64,000 nt of DNA from Bdellovibrionaceae bacterium UBA2339 (GTDB lineage Bacteria > Bdellovibrionota > Bdellovibrionia > Bdellovibrionales > JAMPXM01), in the NCBI GenBank assembly GCA_002344785.1, contig DDUL01000007.1, forward strand, positions 62,001 to 126,000. The letters are read 5' to 3'. Below are positions 8,084-16,561 of this stretch, piece after piece (position 1 is the stretch's first letter; the number at the start of each line of letters is the position of its first letter). The notes beneath the pieces are model-generated. The model was not told the DNA's origin, ran no database searches, and worked only from the letters and a program-made list of their open reading frames with translations. Both the position numbers and the translations under genes were made by a program.

Positions 8084-9123
8084 GTGCGGTCACGCTGTTT
8101 GAGAAACTGACGACGCCAAAGTTCGGCGCTTTGGCGCGATGGAATCGCGAACTTCTGCAACCCACGCCCTTTAGCGTGATTCATCAACATCATGGCCTGC
8201 AAGTGCGACACTACCAAGCTTGGTCCAGCACGCCGAAAGCGCGAGCGCTGATCTTCCCGTCGCTGATCAATCGGCCCTATGTGTTGGATCTCGGGCGAGG
8301 CCGAAGTCTCATCCGCGCGCTTTTGGGCTGGGGCTATGAGGTGCAACTTTTTGATTGGGGTCGACCCGGGGAATTCGATGCCGACTTGGGACTTGAGCAC
8401 TTTTTAGAAGATCGCCTGCTCCCCGCTTGGCAAATCGCCGATGCGGAAAGCCGCTATCTTCATTTGCATCCGGATGCCCCACCGCACCTCATTGGCCACT
8501 GCCTGGGTGGCGTGTTGGCCTTACTTGCCGCTGGTCGCCGAGCGCCGCACGCGCGCCTCACGCTGATCACCACACCCGTTGACCCGATGGCCGAAAACTC
8601 AGATCAAGATACTTTACTGCAAGCTTGGGCCAAGCACCCGAGCTTTGACTTTCGCCAACTCGGCCGGCAGTTGGCCACAATTCCGTGGCCGATTTTGCAA
8701 GCCAGCTTTCAGCTTCTCCGACCTGTAGCGCAGTTGCAGCGCTGGCGACATGGACTTCAAACTTGGTCAGACCCCGCGCAGCGCGATGCTTGGCTACAGA
8801 TGGAAGTCTGGGCCAATGACGCCGTCAGCGTGCCCGGCGAACTGATGGCGGATCTCATCGAGAATGTGTATCGCGATCGATCGCTCACGAAGCCTCACCC
8901 CACCGGCAGCTGGCGCGGCGTTCGGCAACTTCGCGGAGAAATTCACGCGCTCATCGCGCAAGACGATCACATTGTGCCCGAATCTTGCGCAAGCGCCGTC
9001 GAACGGCTTTTGCCGCTCGCGAACGTGCACTTGCATCGAGTTCGCGGTGGGCATCTTGGCGCGCTACTTTCAAGACGATCAAGAAGTGAAGTCTGGCCCA
9101 GGATCTGGGCCACGGAACTTTGA
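8080..9123 (+). CDS. phaC: Poly(3-hydroxyalkanoate) synthase, class III PhaC type
   Basis: 347 residues, the length of class III PhaC (about 350-360). It polymerises hydroxyacyl-CoA to polyester at granule surfaces. The lipase-like box is GHCLGG with nucleophile Cys141; Asp296 (AQDDHIVP) and His325 (GGHLGAL) complete the triad expected from the family. The early FPSLINRPYVLDL and GYEVQLFDWGRPG stretches are typical for PhaC. It overlaps the preceding small gene by four bases, and a phasin-like gene is divergent upstream. Class III enzymes normally require PhaE; none is in the window. Acetyl-CoA from acs would supply precursor, but phaA and phaB are not seen here. Confidence 0.9.
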   Translation: MSAVTLFEKLTTPKFGALARWNRELLQPTPFSVIHQHHGLQVRHYQAWSSTPKARALIFPSLINRPYVLDLGRGRSLIRALLGWGYEVQLFDWGRPGEFDADLGLEHFLEDRLLPAWQIADAESRYLHLHPDAPPHLIGHCLGGVLALLAAGRRAPHARLTLITTPVDPMAENSDQDTLLQAWAKHPSFDFRQLGRQLATIPWPILQASFQLLRPVAQLQRWRHGLQTWSDPAQRDAWLQMEVWANDAVSVPGELMADLIENVYRDRSLTKPHPTGSWRGVRQLRGEIHALIAQDDHIVPESCASAVERLLPLANVHLHRVRGGHLGALLSRRSRSEVWPRIWATEL

Positions 9124-9131
9124 ATCCGACA

Positions 9132-10154
9132 TTAGCCGCTTCGGCGACGACGAATCGCGGCCGCGGGCACTGAGTTCTTGAGCCAAAACGTGCGATCATA
9201 CCGCTCAAGCGCTTCGCGCCAGTCTTTTTCGGAAATACTCTGCGAGAGCCGACGCAATTTCATTTCGCTGGGAAGCTCGCGATCAGCAAGCACCTTCAAG
9301 AAGGTCGGATGCTCATCGAAATTCGGCGCGAGCTCAAACATCAGCGCTGAGAATCCCGCCAGATCTGACACGGTTTGAAAGCCGTAGCGGCGCGCTTTGT
9401 GGATCGCGACTTGGATTCTTCGCTCCAGCACATCGCGATCGATGTGCTGCACGACTTTGGCGTGATGATTTCGCAGATGCCAGTGCAACACATGCACCAA
9501 GTCTCGCTCGATGGCCTGGCTGCAAGTCTCAAGTTGCTCGCGCGAAAGATCAAGCAAGCAAGCCTCAGGTTCAGGCAGCTTGCGCTGCCTCGGCCCCATG
9601 GGTGACTCGACCAATTTCACTTCGACTTTGGAAAGATCGGTTAAGCCAAACGCATCGCAAGGTCCAAAGAACTTGGCTCGATCCGCCGCACTCCAAGTGG
9701 CGAGCAACACACCCAACACCGAAGCGTCATGAAATCGTAAGAAATAGGGACTGCCATCGGGGCCACGCGCAATCACAAAGCGCGAAAAGTGCGAGGCCAA
9801 CTCTTTGAGATCAAAGCGCGAGACGACAAACACACCCCAGCGCTCCGTGCTCAATCCATCAAGGAGCGTGGAGAGCCCTTCGGGCGGCACGCGCACCAAG
9901 CGAGGCGGCTCGTAGGTGACTCTCTCCCAAGCGATCATCTCGAAAAATTGCGGATCCGTGTCGCGCAAATCCAATTTGACCGAAGGCTCAAAAGCAAAGG
10001 AGTCAAAGAAGGGATCCAGCAGCGCATAGAGCTGGCTTTGACCGGCTCGCGCGGGAGCCGACCAGCCCGCCAAGCGCTCACGCACTTGCTCGGAGCTGAG
10101 CTGCTCCATGGTTTCGCCTGTCGCTTCTTTCCGCTTCATCGTAGGTGCGCCCAT
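9132..10154 (-). CDS. DUF4123 domain protein (orphan T6SS-adaptor-like)
   Basis: 340 residues. SQLYALLDPFFDS near residue 40, the central GSPYFLRFHDASVLGVLLAT and FFGPCDAF match DUF4123; the C-terminal third (LRNHHAKVVQHIDRDV, RRYGFQTVSDLAGFSALMFE, LAPNFDEHPTF) is the helical tail often found with it. DUF4123 proteins (Tap/TEC) are chaperones that load effectors onto VgrG spikes of type VI secretion systems. No VgrG, Hcp, PAAR or effector gene is adjacent: the neighbours are phaC (convergent) and corA. It is therefore an isolated adaptor or has a different client. Start ATG 10154 follows TAGAGG. A large inverted repeat lies just upstream. Confidence 0.82.
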   Translation of the reverse strand: MGAPTMKRKEATGETMEQLSSEQVRERLAGWSAPARAGQSQLYALLDPFFDSFAFEPSVKLDLRDTDPQFFEMIAWERVTYEPPRLVRVPPEGLSTLLDGLSTERWGVFVVSRFDLKELASHFSRFVIARGPDGSPYFLRFHDASVLGVLLATWSAADRAKFFGPCDAFGLTDLSKVEVKLVESPMGPRQRKLPEPEACLLDLSREQLETCSQAIERDLVHVLHWHLRNHHAKVVQHIDRDVLERRIQVAIHKARRYGFQTVSDLAGFSALMFELAPNFDEHPTFLKVLADRELPSEMKLRRLSQSISEKDWREALERYDRTFWLKNSVPAAAIRRRRSG

Positions 10155-10253
10155 ATGCCTCTACCTATCGGCTAAATCTGCGGCGCGGCTTGAGCCACAA
10201 TGTCTGCGATTGACCTGAAATCCACTCCCCCACAGCTGGCCCAACTCGGCTCA

Positions 10254-10285
10254 CGCCTCAGGCTGAGACGTCTCAAGCTGAGGCG
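10254..10285. repeat. 32-bp near-perfect inverted repeat between DUF4123 gene and corA
   Basis: CGCCTCAG (10254-10261) pairs with CTGAGGCG (10278-10285), and inside it TGAGAC (10264-10269) pairs with GTCTCA (10270-10275); only two base pairs between the arms fail. The centre has no loop, so it is a cruciform-type palindrome more like a protein-binding site than an RNA hairpin. It lies in the divergent region of two start codons. Confidence 0.6.
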
Positions 10286-10377
10286 CGTGGAATGTGACTT
10301 CTGTAGGCTTTGAACATTGTGGCGTTTGACTTCTGGTGTGACCAAACTTCCAATATCGACTTAGAGGTCACAACACG

Positions 10378-11571
10378 ATGTCCGACATTTCCCTTCGCCC
10401 GCCTCGCCGCCAACGACTGCGCACCAAGCGTCGGATGATCGACAAGGTCAATCTTCAGAAGCTGCATCAACCCGCTGGCACACCCATTCACTCGGGTGTT
10501 GCACAAGAGTTCGACGCCTTCGCGACAGCCTTGATTTTCAATTCACAAAATCTCATCGAGTGGCTGCATTTAGATCCCGAACAACTGCAATTGATTAAAG
10601 GCTCGCCGGGCGACACGCTTTGGCTCGATGTCGAAGGCGTGCACGATACGGAATTGGTGGCGCAAATCGCCGCAAGCCTGGATCTGCATCCCCTCACCGC
10701 CGAGGACGTCGTCAACTGCGGACTCAGACCGCAGTTTGAATCCTATCCGGGCTACTTCTTCTTTGCGGTGAAGATGATTTATCTCTCTCACGAGGCCAGC
10801 CTCGATGGACTGGACCACGAACCCCACCTCGTGAGCGAACACGTGAGCTTGATCCTCAAGGGCCAAACCTTGCTCACCTTTCAAGAGCGACCCGGCGACG
10901 CCTTTTCACGCATTCGCGATCGCTTGCGCTCGCAAACCGGCAAACTTCGCCACCGTGGCGCCGATTATCTGCTCTACACTTTGCTTGATGCCATCGTCGA
11001 CGGCTACTTGCAGGTCGTCGATCACCTGGGTGATCGCATTGAAAAGCTCGAAGATGAATTGCGCCGAGGCCCTCGCGCCGATCACCTCAATCGCATCTAT
11101 GCCCTAAAGCGCGAGATTCTCTGGCTGCGCAAATCGATTTTTCCCGTGCGCGATTTGCTCAACAAGGTGCAGGTCGAGCAAAGCGTGTTTCAAGACAACA
11201 CCAAGCTCTTCTTAAAGGATCTCTCCGATCATGTGGCGCAAGTCGTGGACTCACTTTCACTCTCCATGGAAATGGTGGCCGTGCTGTTTGACACCTGGCA
11301 CTCACTCAACAATCAAAAAATGAATGCCATCATGAAGATTCTCACCATGATCTCGACGGTGTTTCTGCCGCTCAACTTCATTGCCGGCATCTACGGAATG
11401 AATTTCGAACACATGCCCGAGCTCAAAGTGCCTTGGGCCTATCACGCCACACTCGGCGCGATGGGATTTGTCGCGCTTTTTAGTCTCGGGTTTTTCGCGT
11501 GGAAAGGCTGGCTCTGGGAGCGCTCAAACCGTGAGCATGTCCAGGCTTCTCCACCTGCGTCCAAAACTTGA
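10378..11571 (+). CDS. corA: CorA-family magnesium/cobalt transporter
   Basis: 397 residues. The C-terminus carries the two transmembrane helices (MISTVFLPLNFIAGI and GAMGFVALFSLGFFAW) separated by the pore signature IYGMNFEHMPEL with the invariant GMN. The cytoplasmic N-terminal alpha/beta part includes LDVEGVHDTELVAQIA and the long helix ending DLLNKVQVEQSVF. It forms pentamers in the inner membrane that admit Mg2+ (or Co2+/Ni2+). An N-terminal tail of about 35 basic residues (RPPRRQRLRTKRR) is longer than usual. Monocistronic, ending at a terminator; an Mg-sensing leader is not visible. Confidence 0.95.
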   Translation: MSDISLRPPRRQRLRTKRRMIDKVNLQKLHQPAGTPIHSGVAQEFDAFATALIFNSQNLIEWLHLDPEQLQLIKGSPGDTLWLDVEGVHDTELVAQIAASLDLHPLTAEDVVNCGLRPQFESYPGYFFFAVKMIYLSHEASLDGLDHEPHLVSEHVSLILKGQTLLTFQERPGDAFSRIRDRLRSQTGKLRHRGADYLLYTLLDAIVDGYLQVVDHLGDRIEKLEDELRRGPRADHLNRIYALKREILWLRKSIFPVRDLLNKVQVEQSVFQDNTKLFLKDLSDHVAQVVDSLSLSMEMVAVLFDTWHSLNNQKMNAIMKILTMISTVFLPLNFIAGIYGMNFEHMPELKVPWAYHATLGAMGFVALFSLGFFAWKGWLWERSNREHVQASPPASKT

Positions 11572-11573
11572 CG

Positions 11574-11598
11574 CTGCCGTTTCTGCAGGCAGTTTTTT
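11574..11598 (+). terminator. Intrinsic terminator of corA
   Basis: CTGCC (11574-11578) and GGCAG (11588-11592) flank a nine-base loop and are followed by six T (11593-11598), immediately after the corA stop. The stem is short. Confidence 0.55.
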
Positions 11599-11868
11599 GA
11601 CAGATCGATGACAGATTTCCGACCCCGATACAGAGTGTCGATCGCCAAAAAAACCAGCATGAAACCCTGCAAAATTACAAGAATTCGTGGAATTTGGCAG
11701 AGCTAAGGGCTTGAGGGCTGTGCTTGAAAATCGACGTTTCGGTTTTCAAAAAATTCGCGAGCTTGAAGTTCTGAAATCCTCTTTGACAGAAAAAAAAGCC
11801 GCCAATAGCGTCGACCTTGAAAGCGCATGAAAGTGCGCTCTCGGCGACTTCAAAATTGTGGACCCCTC

Positions 11869-11933
11869 AAGGAACTTCCTAAAGGAACTTTTAGAAGGAA
11901 CCCTTAAAAGGAACCTCTAGGAGAAACTTTCAG
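11869..11933 (+). repeat. 13-bp tandem repeat, five units, in the nrdA leader
   Basis: Units start at 11869, 11882, 11895, 11908 and 11921. The first four begin AAGGAAC (AAGGAACTTCCTA, AAGGAACTTTTAG, AAGGAACCCTTAA, AAGGAACCTCTAG); the fifth is degenerate (GAGAAACTTTCAG). The strict 13-base period is not a multiple of three and there is no reading frame. It may be a cluster of binding sites or a slippage-prone array. Confidence 0.75.
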
Positions 11934-12189
11934 AGGTCACAATTCGGAAGAAGCATTTCGGAGGGAACTGAACAATCGCATTGCTCCTTCGGATCGCGAT
12001 CTCGAGATCGCAAGTTCCGCAGTGCAAAGCCGAAGCTCAGTCGAAATGCATCTTCCTGATTTTGAATCACCGAGAAGGCAGCGAGGGGATCTAGGCCAGA
12101 TTGAGATTCGGCGAAACGCCGCGAGACTCTGAATTCCAACAGGCAATCCAAGTCGGACTGTTGGGATCCTGAGTGTCGCTTCGGCGCAT

Positions 12190-12204
12190 CAGCACATTGT
12201 GCTG
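12190..12204. promoter_or_regulatory. Palindrome CAGCACA-T-TGTGCTG upstream of nrdA
   Basis: Perfect seven-base arms around a single T, 126 bases before the nrdA start. With the palindrome at 12258 it shares a CACA...TGTG core, as expected for a pair of operator sites for one regulator. The regulator is unknown. Confidence 0.5.
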
Positions 12205-12257
12205 GGCCCGTTGGGTTGGCCGGATCCGCGAGCGAACAAAATTTTGGGAATGAACTC

Positions 12258-12276
12258 GTTCACAATGACTGTGAAC
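12258..12276. promoter_or_regulatory. Palindrome GTTCACA-N5-TGTGAAC upstream of nrdA
   Basis: Perfect seven-base arms (12258-12264 and 12270-12276) with spacer ATGAC, about 55 bases before the nrdA start. It is a candidate repressor or activator site controlling ribonucleotide reductase, or an RNA hairpin in the leader. Confidence 0.5.
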
Positions 12277-12329
12277 GACAAAGCTTAAAGAGACTTCGTC
12301 AGTCAGAATTATTCAGTCAGGAGACACGC

Positions 12330-14822
12330 GTGAACATCGAGACGGAAACCAGCGAAAGCCTCAGCAGCAACTCTCAGCGCCCGACCGCGACGGCCAACAC
12401 CATGGTCGCCCCTTCGATGCGCGTGAAAAAGCGCGACGGACGCCTGGAGCCTGTGAACGTGCTGAAGATCGTCGATCGCGTGACACGACTTTGCGGCGGC
12501 CTCACTGAAGTGGATCCCCATCGTGTTGCGATTCGTGCGATCTCCGGTCTCTACGACGGCGCCACGACCAAAGAACTCGATGATCTTTGCGTGCAGACAG
12601 CCTCGCTCTTGATTGGCGAAGAGCCCCAGTACTCGCTTCTCGCGGGTCGCTTGCTCTCGACCTACATCGACGAAGAAGTCGTGCAATTGGGCGTGCGAAA
12701 CTTCATGGAGTCCATCGAGTTTGGCCACAAACACGGTTTGATCGCCGAACCGACGCTCAACTTCGTTCGCAAAAACCGCGAAAAGCTGGAAGCCTCGATC
12801 AATCCCTTGCGCACGCAGCTGTTTGAATACTTCGGCCTGCGCACCATCTATGATCGCTATTTGCTCAAAGACCCGAAGAGCCGCGCCGTCTTTGAAACAC
12901 CTCAATATTTCTTTATGCGTGTCGCCTGCGGCCTTGCCCACAGTGCGGAAGAAGCGATCGAGCTTTACGAACTCAATTCGCGACTCGATTACATGCCGTC
13001 CACTCCCACGCTTTTCAACTCCGGAACTTTGCGCCCCCAGATGTCGAGCTGCTATTTGCTCGACTCGCCTGAAGATGATCTGGCCTCGATCTATCAAAAG
13101 TACACCGACATTGCCCTGCTCTCGAAATTCGCCGGCGGCATCGGTGTCGCTTACCATCGCGTGCGATCGCGCGGCTCGCTGATCAAAGGCACCAACGGCC
13201 ATTCCAACGGCATTGTGCCTTGGCTGAAGACACTGGATTCGTCCGTGGCCGCCGTGAACCAAGGCGGTAAGCGCAAGGGTGCTTGCTGCGTGTACCTGGA
13301 GACTTGGCACTCGGACATCGAAGAGTTCCTTGAGCTGCGCGACAACACTGGCGATGAGGCCAAGCGCACGCACAACTTGAACCTCGCCAACTGGGTTCCT
13401 GACTTGTTCATGAAGCGCGTGGAGTCGGATCAGATGTGGTCGCTCTTTGACCCGAAATCCGTTCCCCACTTCACCGACATTTATGGCGAAGAATTCGAGA
13501 AGGCTTATCTTGAGGCCGAGGCCAAAGGCCTCGCCATGCGCCAGGTGAAAGCCCGCGATTTGTACGCGCGCATGATGAAAACACTCGCGCAAACCGGCAA
13601 CGGCTGGATGACTTTCAAAGACGCCTCCAACATGAAGGCGAATCAGACGAAGCTCCCGGGCAACGTCATTCACCTCTCGAATCTCTGCACTGAGATTTTG
13701 GAAGTGACTTCGAACAAGGAAACAGCAGTTTGCAACTTGGGCTCGATCAACTTGGGTCGCCACGTGATCGAGACCGCCAACGGCATGGAGTTCGATTACG
13801 AAAAGCTCGCCAAGACCGTGAAGACGGCGGTGAAGTTCTTGGATCGCGTGGTGGACATCAACTTCTACCCGATCGATCAAGCGGCAAAGTCGAACGCGCG
13901 CTGGCGTCCCGTGGGCCTTGGCGTGATGGGACTTCAGGATTTGTTCTTCAAACTGCGTTTGCCCTTTGACTCTGCCAAAGCTCAAGAAGTTTCCCGTCGC
14001 GTGGCCGAAGAGATCTACTTCCACGCTCTGGAAACCAGCTGCGAATTGGCTGAGCAAAACGGTCCGCACCCCGCGTTCCAAGAAACGCGCGCGGCCGATG
14101 GCGTATTGCAGTTTGATTTGTGGGGTGTAAAGCCCACGGATGAGACTCGCTGGAACAACTTGAAGGCTCGGATCAAAGCCAAAGGTCTTCGCAACTCACT
14201 GCTGATCGCGATTGCACCGACAGCGACCATCGCTTCGATCGTCGGCGCCTACGAGTCGATCGAGCCCATGGTGTCGAACCTGTTTAAGCGCGAAACGCTC
14301 TCGGGCGAGTTCCTGCAGGTGAACAAGTATTTGATCGGCGAACTCAAAGCGCTGAATCTCTGGAACGATCGCATCCGCAACGAAATCAAAAAGGCGGAAG
14401 GCTCGATCCAAGGTATCAGCGAAATTCCTGAAGACGTGCGCATGATCTATCGCACAGCTTGGGAATTGCCGATGAAGGCCTTGATCGACATGAGCGCGGA
14501 TCGCGGTGCTTACATCGACCAAAGCGCTTCGCTGAACCTCTTCATGGAAAGCCCGACCATCGGTAAGGTGTCGAGCATGTACATGTACGCCTGGAAGCGC
14601 GGTGTGAAGACGACGTATTACCTGCGCTCGCGCCCTGCGACCTCGATCAACAAGGTGACCGTGTCGCAAACCGGTGCGGCCGAGCCCACGGCGACAACAC
14701 CCGCGATCGAAGCCAGCGCCACAGCGACAGCCGCGGCGGCAGCTCCGGCGAAGACGTACACGGACTCTGAGGCCATTGCTTGCTCTTTGGAAAATCCAGA
14801 GGCCTGCGAGGCTTGTCAGTGA
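12330..14822 (+). CDS. nrdA: Ribonucleoside-diphosphate reductase, class I large subunit
   Basis: 830 residues from GTG 12330, which has AGGAG (12319-12323) six bases upstream; an earlier in-frame start at 12216 would run through the palindrome region. It reduces ribonucleoside diphosphates to deoxy forms with NrdB. Visible parts are an ATP-cone (about residues 30-115, starting MRVKKRDGRLEPVNV), redox Cys241 (MSSCYLLD), the active-site triad Asn451, Cys453, Glu455 (LSNLCTEI), second redox Cys468 (VCNLGSINLG), and a C-terminal thiol shuttle CEACQ after an Ala/Thr linker of about 40 residues. The 15-residue spacing of Cys453-Cys468 is the eukaryote-like subtype, not the E. coli one. nrdB follows after 124 bases. 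Confidence 0.97.
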   Translation: MNIETETSESLSSNSQRPTATANTMVAPSMRVKKRDGRLEPVNVLKIVDRVTRLCGGLTEVDPHRVAIRAISGLYDGATTKELDDLCVQTASLLIGEEPQYSLLAGRLLSTYIDEEVVQLGVRNFMESIEFGHKHGLIAEPTLNFVRKNREKLEASINPLRTQLFEYFGLRTIYDRYLLKDPKSRAVFETPQYFFMRVACGLAHSAEEAIELYELNSRLDYMPSTPTLFNSGTLRPQMSSCYLLDSPEDDLASIYQKYTDIALLSKFAGGIGVAYHRVRSRGSLIKGTNGHSNGIVPWLKTLDSSVAAVNQGGKRKGACCVYLETWHSDIEEFLELRDNTGDEAKRTHNLNLANWVPDLFMKRVESDQMWSLFDPKSVPHFTDIYGEEFEKAYLEAEAKGLAMRQVKARDLYARMMKTLAQTGNGWMTFKDASNMKANQTKLPGNVIHLSNLCTEILEVTSNKETAVCNLGSINLGRHVIETANGMEFDYEKLAKTVKTAVKFLDRVVDINFYPIDQAAKSNARWRPVGLGVMGLQDLFFKLRLPFDSAKAQEVSRRVAEEIYFHALETSCELAEQNGPHPAFQETRAADGVLQFDLWGVKPTDETRWNNLKARIKAKGLRNSLLIAIAPTATIASIVGAYESIEPMVSNLFKRETLSGEFLQVNKYLIGELKALNLWNDRIRNEIKKAEGSIQGISEIPEDVRMIYRTAWELPMKALIDMSADRGAYIDQSASLNLFMESPTIGKVSSMYMYAWKRGVKTTYYLRSRPATSINKVTVSQTGAAEPTATTPAIEASATATAAAAAPAKTYTDSEAIACSLENPEACEACQ

Positions 14823-14825
14823 TTC

Positions 14826-14841
14826 GGCCAAGTCATTGGCC
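14826..14841 (+). repeat. First hairpin between nrdA and nrdB
   Basis: GGCCAA, GTCA loop, TTGGCC: perfect six-base stem starting four bases after the nrdA stop. No T-tract. Confidence 0.45.
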
Positions 14842-14902
14842 ATTCGCTCGGAAAATCTGAGTGGCGGTAGATTCGGCTCAAGTGAATTGCAAAGTAAGAA
14901 CG

Positions 14903-14923
14903 AGGGAGCGACATGCTCCCTTT
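14903..14923 (+). terminator. Hairpin before nrdB, possible attenuator
   Basis: AGGGAGC (14903-14909), GACAT, GCTCCCT (14915-14921) then two further T. It is terminator-like but with a very short T run, and sits about 25 bases before the nrdB start, so partial termination could set the NrdA:NrdB ratio. Confidence 0.45.
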
Positions 14924-14946
14924 AACGAGGACCAAAGGACAACAAG

Positions 14947-15957
14947 ATGAACAACATGAAGTTGCTCGACCCCGGATTCAACCTGACACTTCGCCCGATG
15001 CGCTATCCGACCTTCTACGAAATGTATAAGGACGCGATCAAAAACACCTGGACGGTGGATGAGGTTGATTTCTCTCGGGACGTGACTCACCTGCAAACCA
15101 AACTCACTCCCGCCGAACGTCACTTGATCAACCGCTTGGTCGCGTTTTTCGCGACGGGCGATTCGATCGTCGGCAACAACTTGGTGCTCAACCTCTACAA
15201 GCACATCAACGCCCCAGAAGCGCGCTTGTATCTTTCGCGCCAGCTCTACGAAGAGGCGCTGCACGTGCAGTTTTACCTGACACTGCTCGATACTTACATT
15301 CCGGATCACGACGAGCGCGCGCGCGCATTCGCGGCTGTAGAGAACATTCCGTCGATCAAGAAAAAGGCCGACTTCTGCTTTAAGTGGATGGATTCGATCA
15401 ACGAGCTCGACAAACTCGAGACGATTCAAGATCGCCGCCGCTTTGTGATGAACCTCATCTGCTTTGCGACCTGCGTGGAAGGCTTGTTCTTCTTTGCGGC
15501 CTTCGCCTACGTCTACTTCCTGCGCTCCAAAGGCCTGCTCGACGGCTTGGCCGCTGGAACCAACTGGGTGTTCCGCGACGAATCTTGCCACATGAACTTC
15601 GCCTTCAAAGTGATCGAGACGGTTCGCAAGGAAGAGCCCGAGCTCTTCGACGAACGTATGAACCAACTCGTCACCGAGATGCTCAAAGAGGCCGTGGACT
15701 GCGAAATGACTTTCGCCGAAGACATCTTGGGCGGCGGGATCGCTGGTCTCTCGCTCACCGACATGCGCGAGTACTTGCAGTTCATCGCCGATCTGCGCTT
15801 GCAGTCGCTCAACATCAAGCCGGTGTTCGGTTCGAAGAACCCCTTCTCCTTCATGGAGCTTCAGGACGTTCAAGAACTCACCAACTTCTTTGAGCGCCGC
15901 GTGTCGGCTTATCAGATGGGTGTCAGCGGCCAAGTCGCTTTCGACGAAAGCTTCTGA
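14947..15957 (+). CDS. nrdB: Ribonucleoside-diphosphate reductase, class I small subunit
   Basis: 336 residues. It holds the dimetal cofactor: ligands Asp72 (ATGDSIVGN), Glu103 and His106 (YEEALHVQFY), Glu178 (TCVEGLFFF), Glu212 and His215 (RDESCHMNF). Tyr110, four residues after His106, occupies the radical tyrosine position of class Ia enzymes, so a Phe-containing class Ic form is excluded. The C-terminal tail (SGQVAFDESF) ends in the acidic/Phe peptide that docks to NrdA. Start ATG 14947 has AAAGGA upstream. It is transcribed with or after nrdA and ends at a strong terminator. Confidence 0.97.
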   Translation: MNNMKLLDPGFNLTLRPMRYPTFYEMYKDAIKNTWTVDEVDFSRDVTHLQTKLTPAERHLINRLVAFFATGDSIVGNNLVLNLYKHINAPEARLYLSRQLYEEALHVQFYLTLLDTYIPDHDERARAFAAVENIPSIKKKADFCFKWMDSINELDKLETIQDRRRFVMNLICFATCVEGLFFFAAFAYVYFLRSKGLLDGLAAGTNWVFRDESCHMNFAFKVIETVRKEEPELFDERMNQLVTEMLKEAVDCEMTFAEDILGGGIAGLSLTDMREYLQFIADLRLQSLNIKPVFGSKNPFSFMELQDVQELTNFFERRVSAYQMGVSGQVAFDESF

Positions 15958-16010
15958 TCCTCGCGCATTTCACAAAGCCCGACGGCGCCTCCGCGCCCCG
16001 AGCACAAATC

Positions 16011-16042
16011 ACGGCGAGCCTACAGGGCCCGCCGTTTTTTTT
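16011..16042 (+). terminator. Rho-independent terminator of nrdAB
   Basis: ACGGCG (16011-16016) pairs with CGCCGT (16030-16035), with further partial pairing inside, followed by a run of T to 16042. Confidence 0.85.
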
Positions 16043-16312
16043 ACAACTCTACGCCCGAGCCCTTAGCCAAGGTCCAATGCGTGCTCCCAACGGACATGTC
16101 AGATTTAGCCCCGCCTGTCTTGAGTTGAGCGCTCCGCCGAACGCATCGGCAGCACAGGGCGAAGAAAAAACCTAATTTTTCTTAACTTTGCATCTCAGTT
16201 TGAGATTGCCCGGAATTGTTAAGCGGCCAGCCGAACTCGCGCCGAATCTCACTTGTCCTTTTCAAATAAGGTCACATCGCGTGAAACTGGGTTCAAAGGA
16301 CAGGTCAACACC
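16043..16312. other. Intergenic region between nrdAB terminator and AT-richer patch
   Basis: No gene supported. The only structure seen is AAGAAAAA (16162-16169) with TTTTTCTT (16176-16183), a perfect A/T hairpin with a six-base loop that could act as a bidirectional terminator. Base composition drops from here onward. Confidence 0.4.
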
Positions 16313-16561
16313 ATGCTCGTGATCTACGGAACTTTGCCAAATGGATTGCTGCTCCCAGGAGATTTGCACTTGAAAGCCACCGCCATTCCGGTGCCGTCAG
16401 TGCTAGTTACAAATGGACTTTTCTTTGATCCGAACGCTCCTTCGGCCATCGAACAGCCGGACCATGCGCTCATTGAATTCAGCGCACGAGATGAAAGTCA
16501 TTATGGCCATCACCACTTTAAGAATCCCCTCCAACCACCAAGGCGAAAATGGACAAACTAA
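16313..16561 (+). CDS. Possible small protein, unrecognised
   Basis: 82 residues from ATG 16313 (AAAGGA twelve bases before, a long spacing). The middle is hydrophobic and Pro-rich (LPNGLLLPGDLHLKA, IPVPSVLVTNGLFF) and it ends with a His-rich stretch (ESHYGHHHFKNP). Its end overlaps the next gene's start by 13 bases in another frame, which is consistent with coupling but also with a chance frame. I do not recognise it. It may be a fragment of a larger exported enzyme. Confidence 0.35.
   Translation: MLVIYGTLPNGLLLPGDLHLKATAIPVPSVLVTNGLFFDPNAPSAIEQPDHALIEFSARDESHYGHHHFKNPLQPPRRKWTN

Larger units (their letters stand above)
11599..12329 (+). other. Long non-coding leader upstream of nrdA
   Basis: No protein gene is supported between the corA terminator and the nrdA start. 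It holds an imperfect hairpin (TGAAAA at 11725, TTTTCA at 11743), a TTGACA box at 11783-11788 with only a poor -10 candidate, a five-unit 13-bp tandem repeat and two palindromes listed separately. I could not find an NrdR-box pair matching the usual AT-rich consensus. Confidence 0.5.

Noticed and set aside
11783..11811. TTGACA box as the nrdA promoter
   Set aside because: At 17-base spacing the -10 sequence is TAGCGT, a poor match, so the promoter position is left open.
12184..12329. Upstream in-frame start of nrdA at 12216
   Set aside because: It would place both the palindrome at 12258 and a perfect AGGAG site inside the coding sequence; GTG 12330 has ideal spacing and matches the usual NrdA N-terminus before the ATP-cone.
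12309..14081. Open frame of 590 codons on the minus strand opposite nrdA
   Set aside because: It lies entirely within nrdA and the nrdA leader end, has no family resemblance and mirrors the strong codon bias of nrdA. The same applies to long antisense frames opposite nrdB (14878-15933), sucA (34538-35326) and the aldo/keto reductase (3794-4546).
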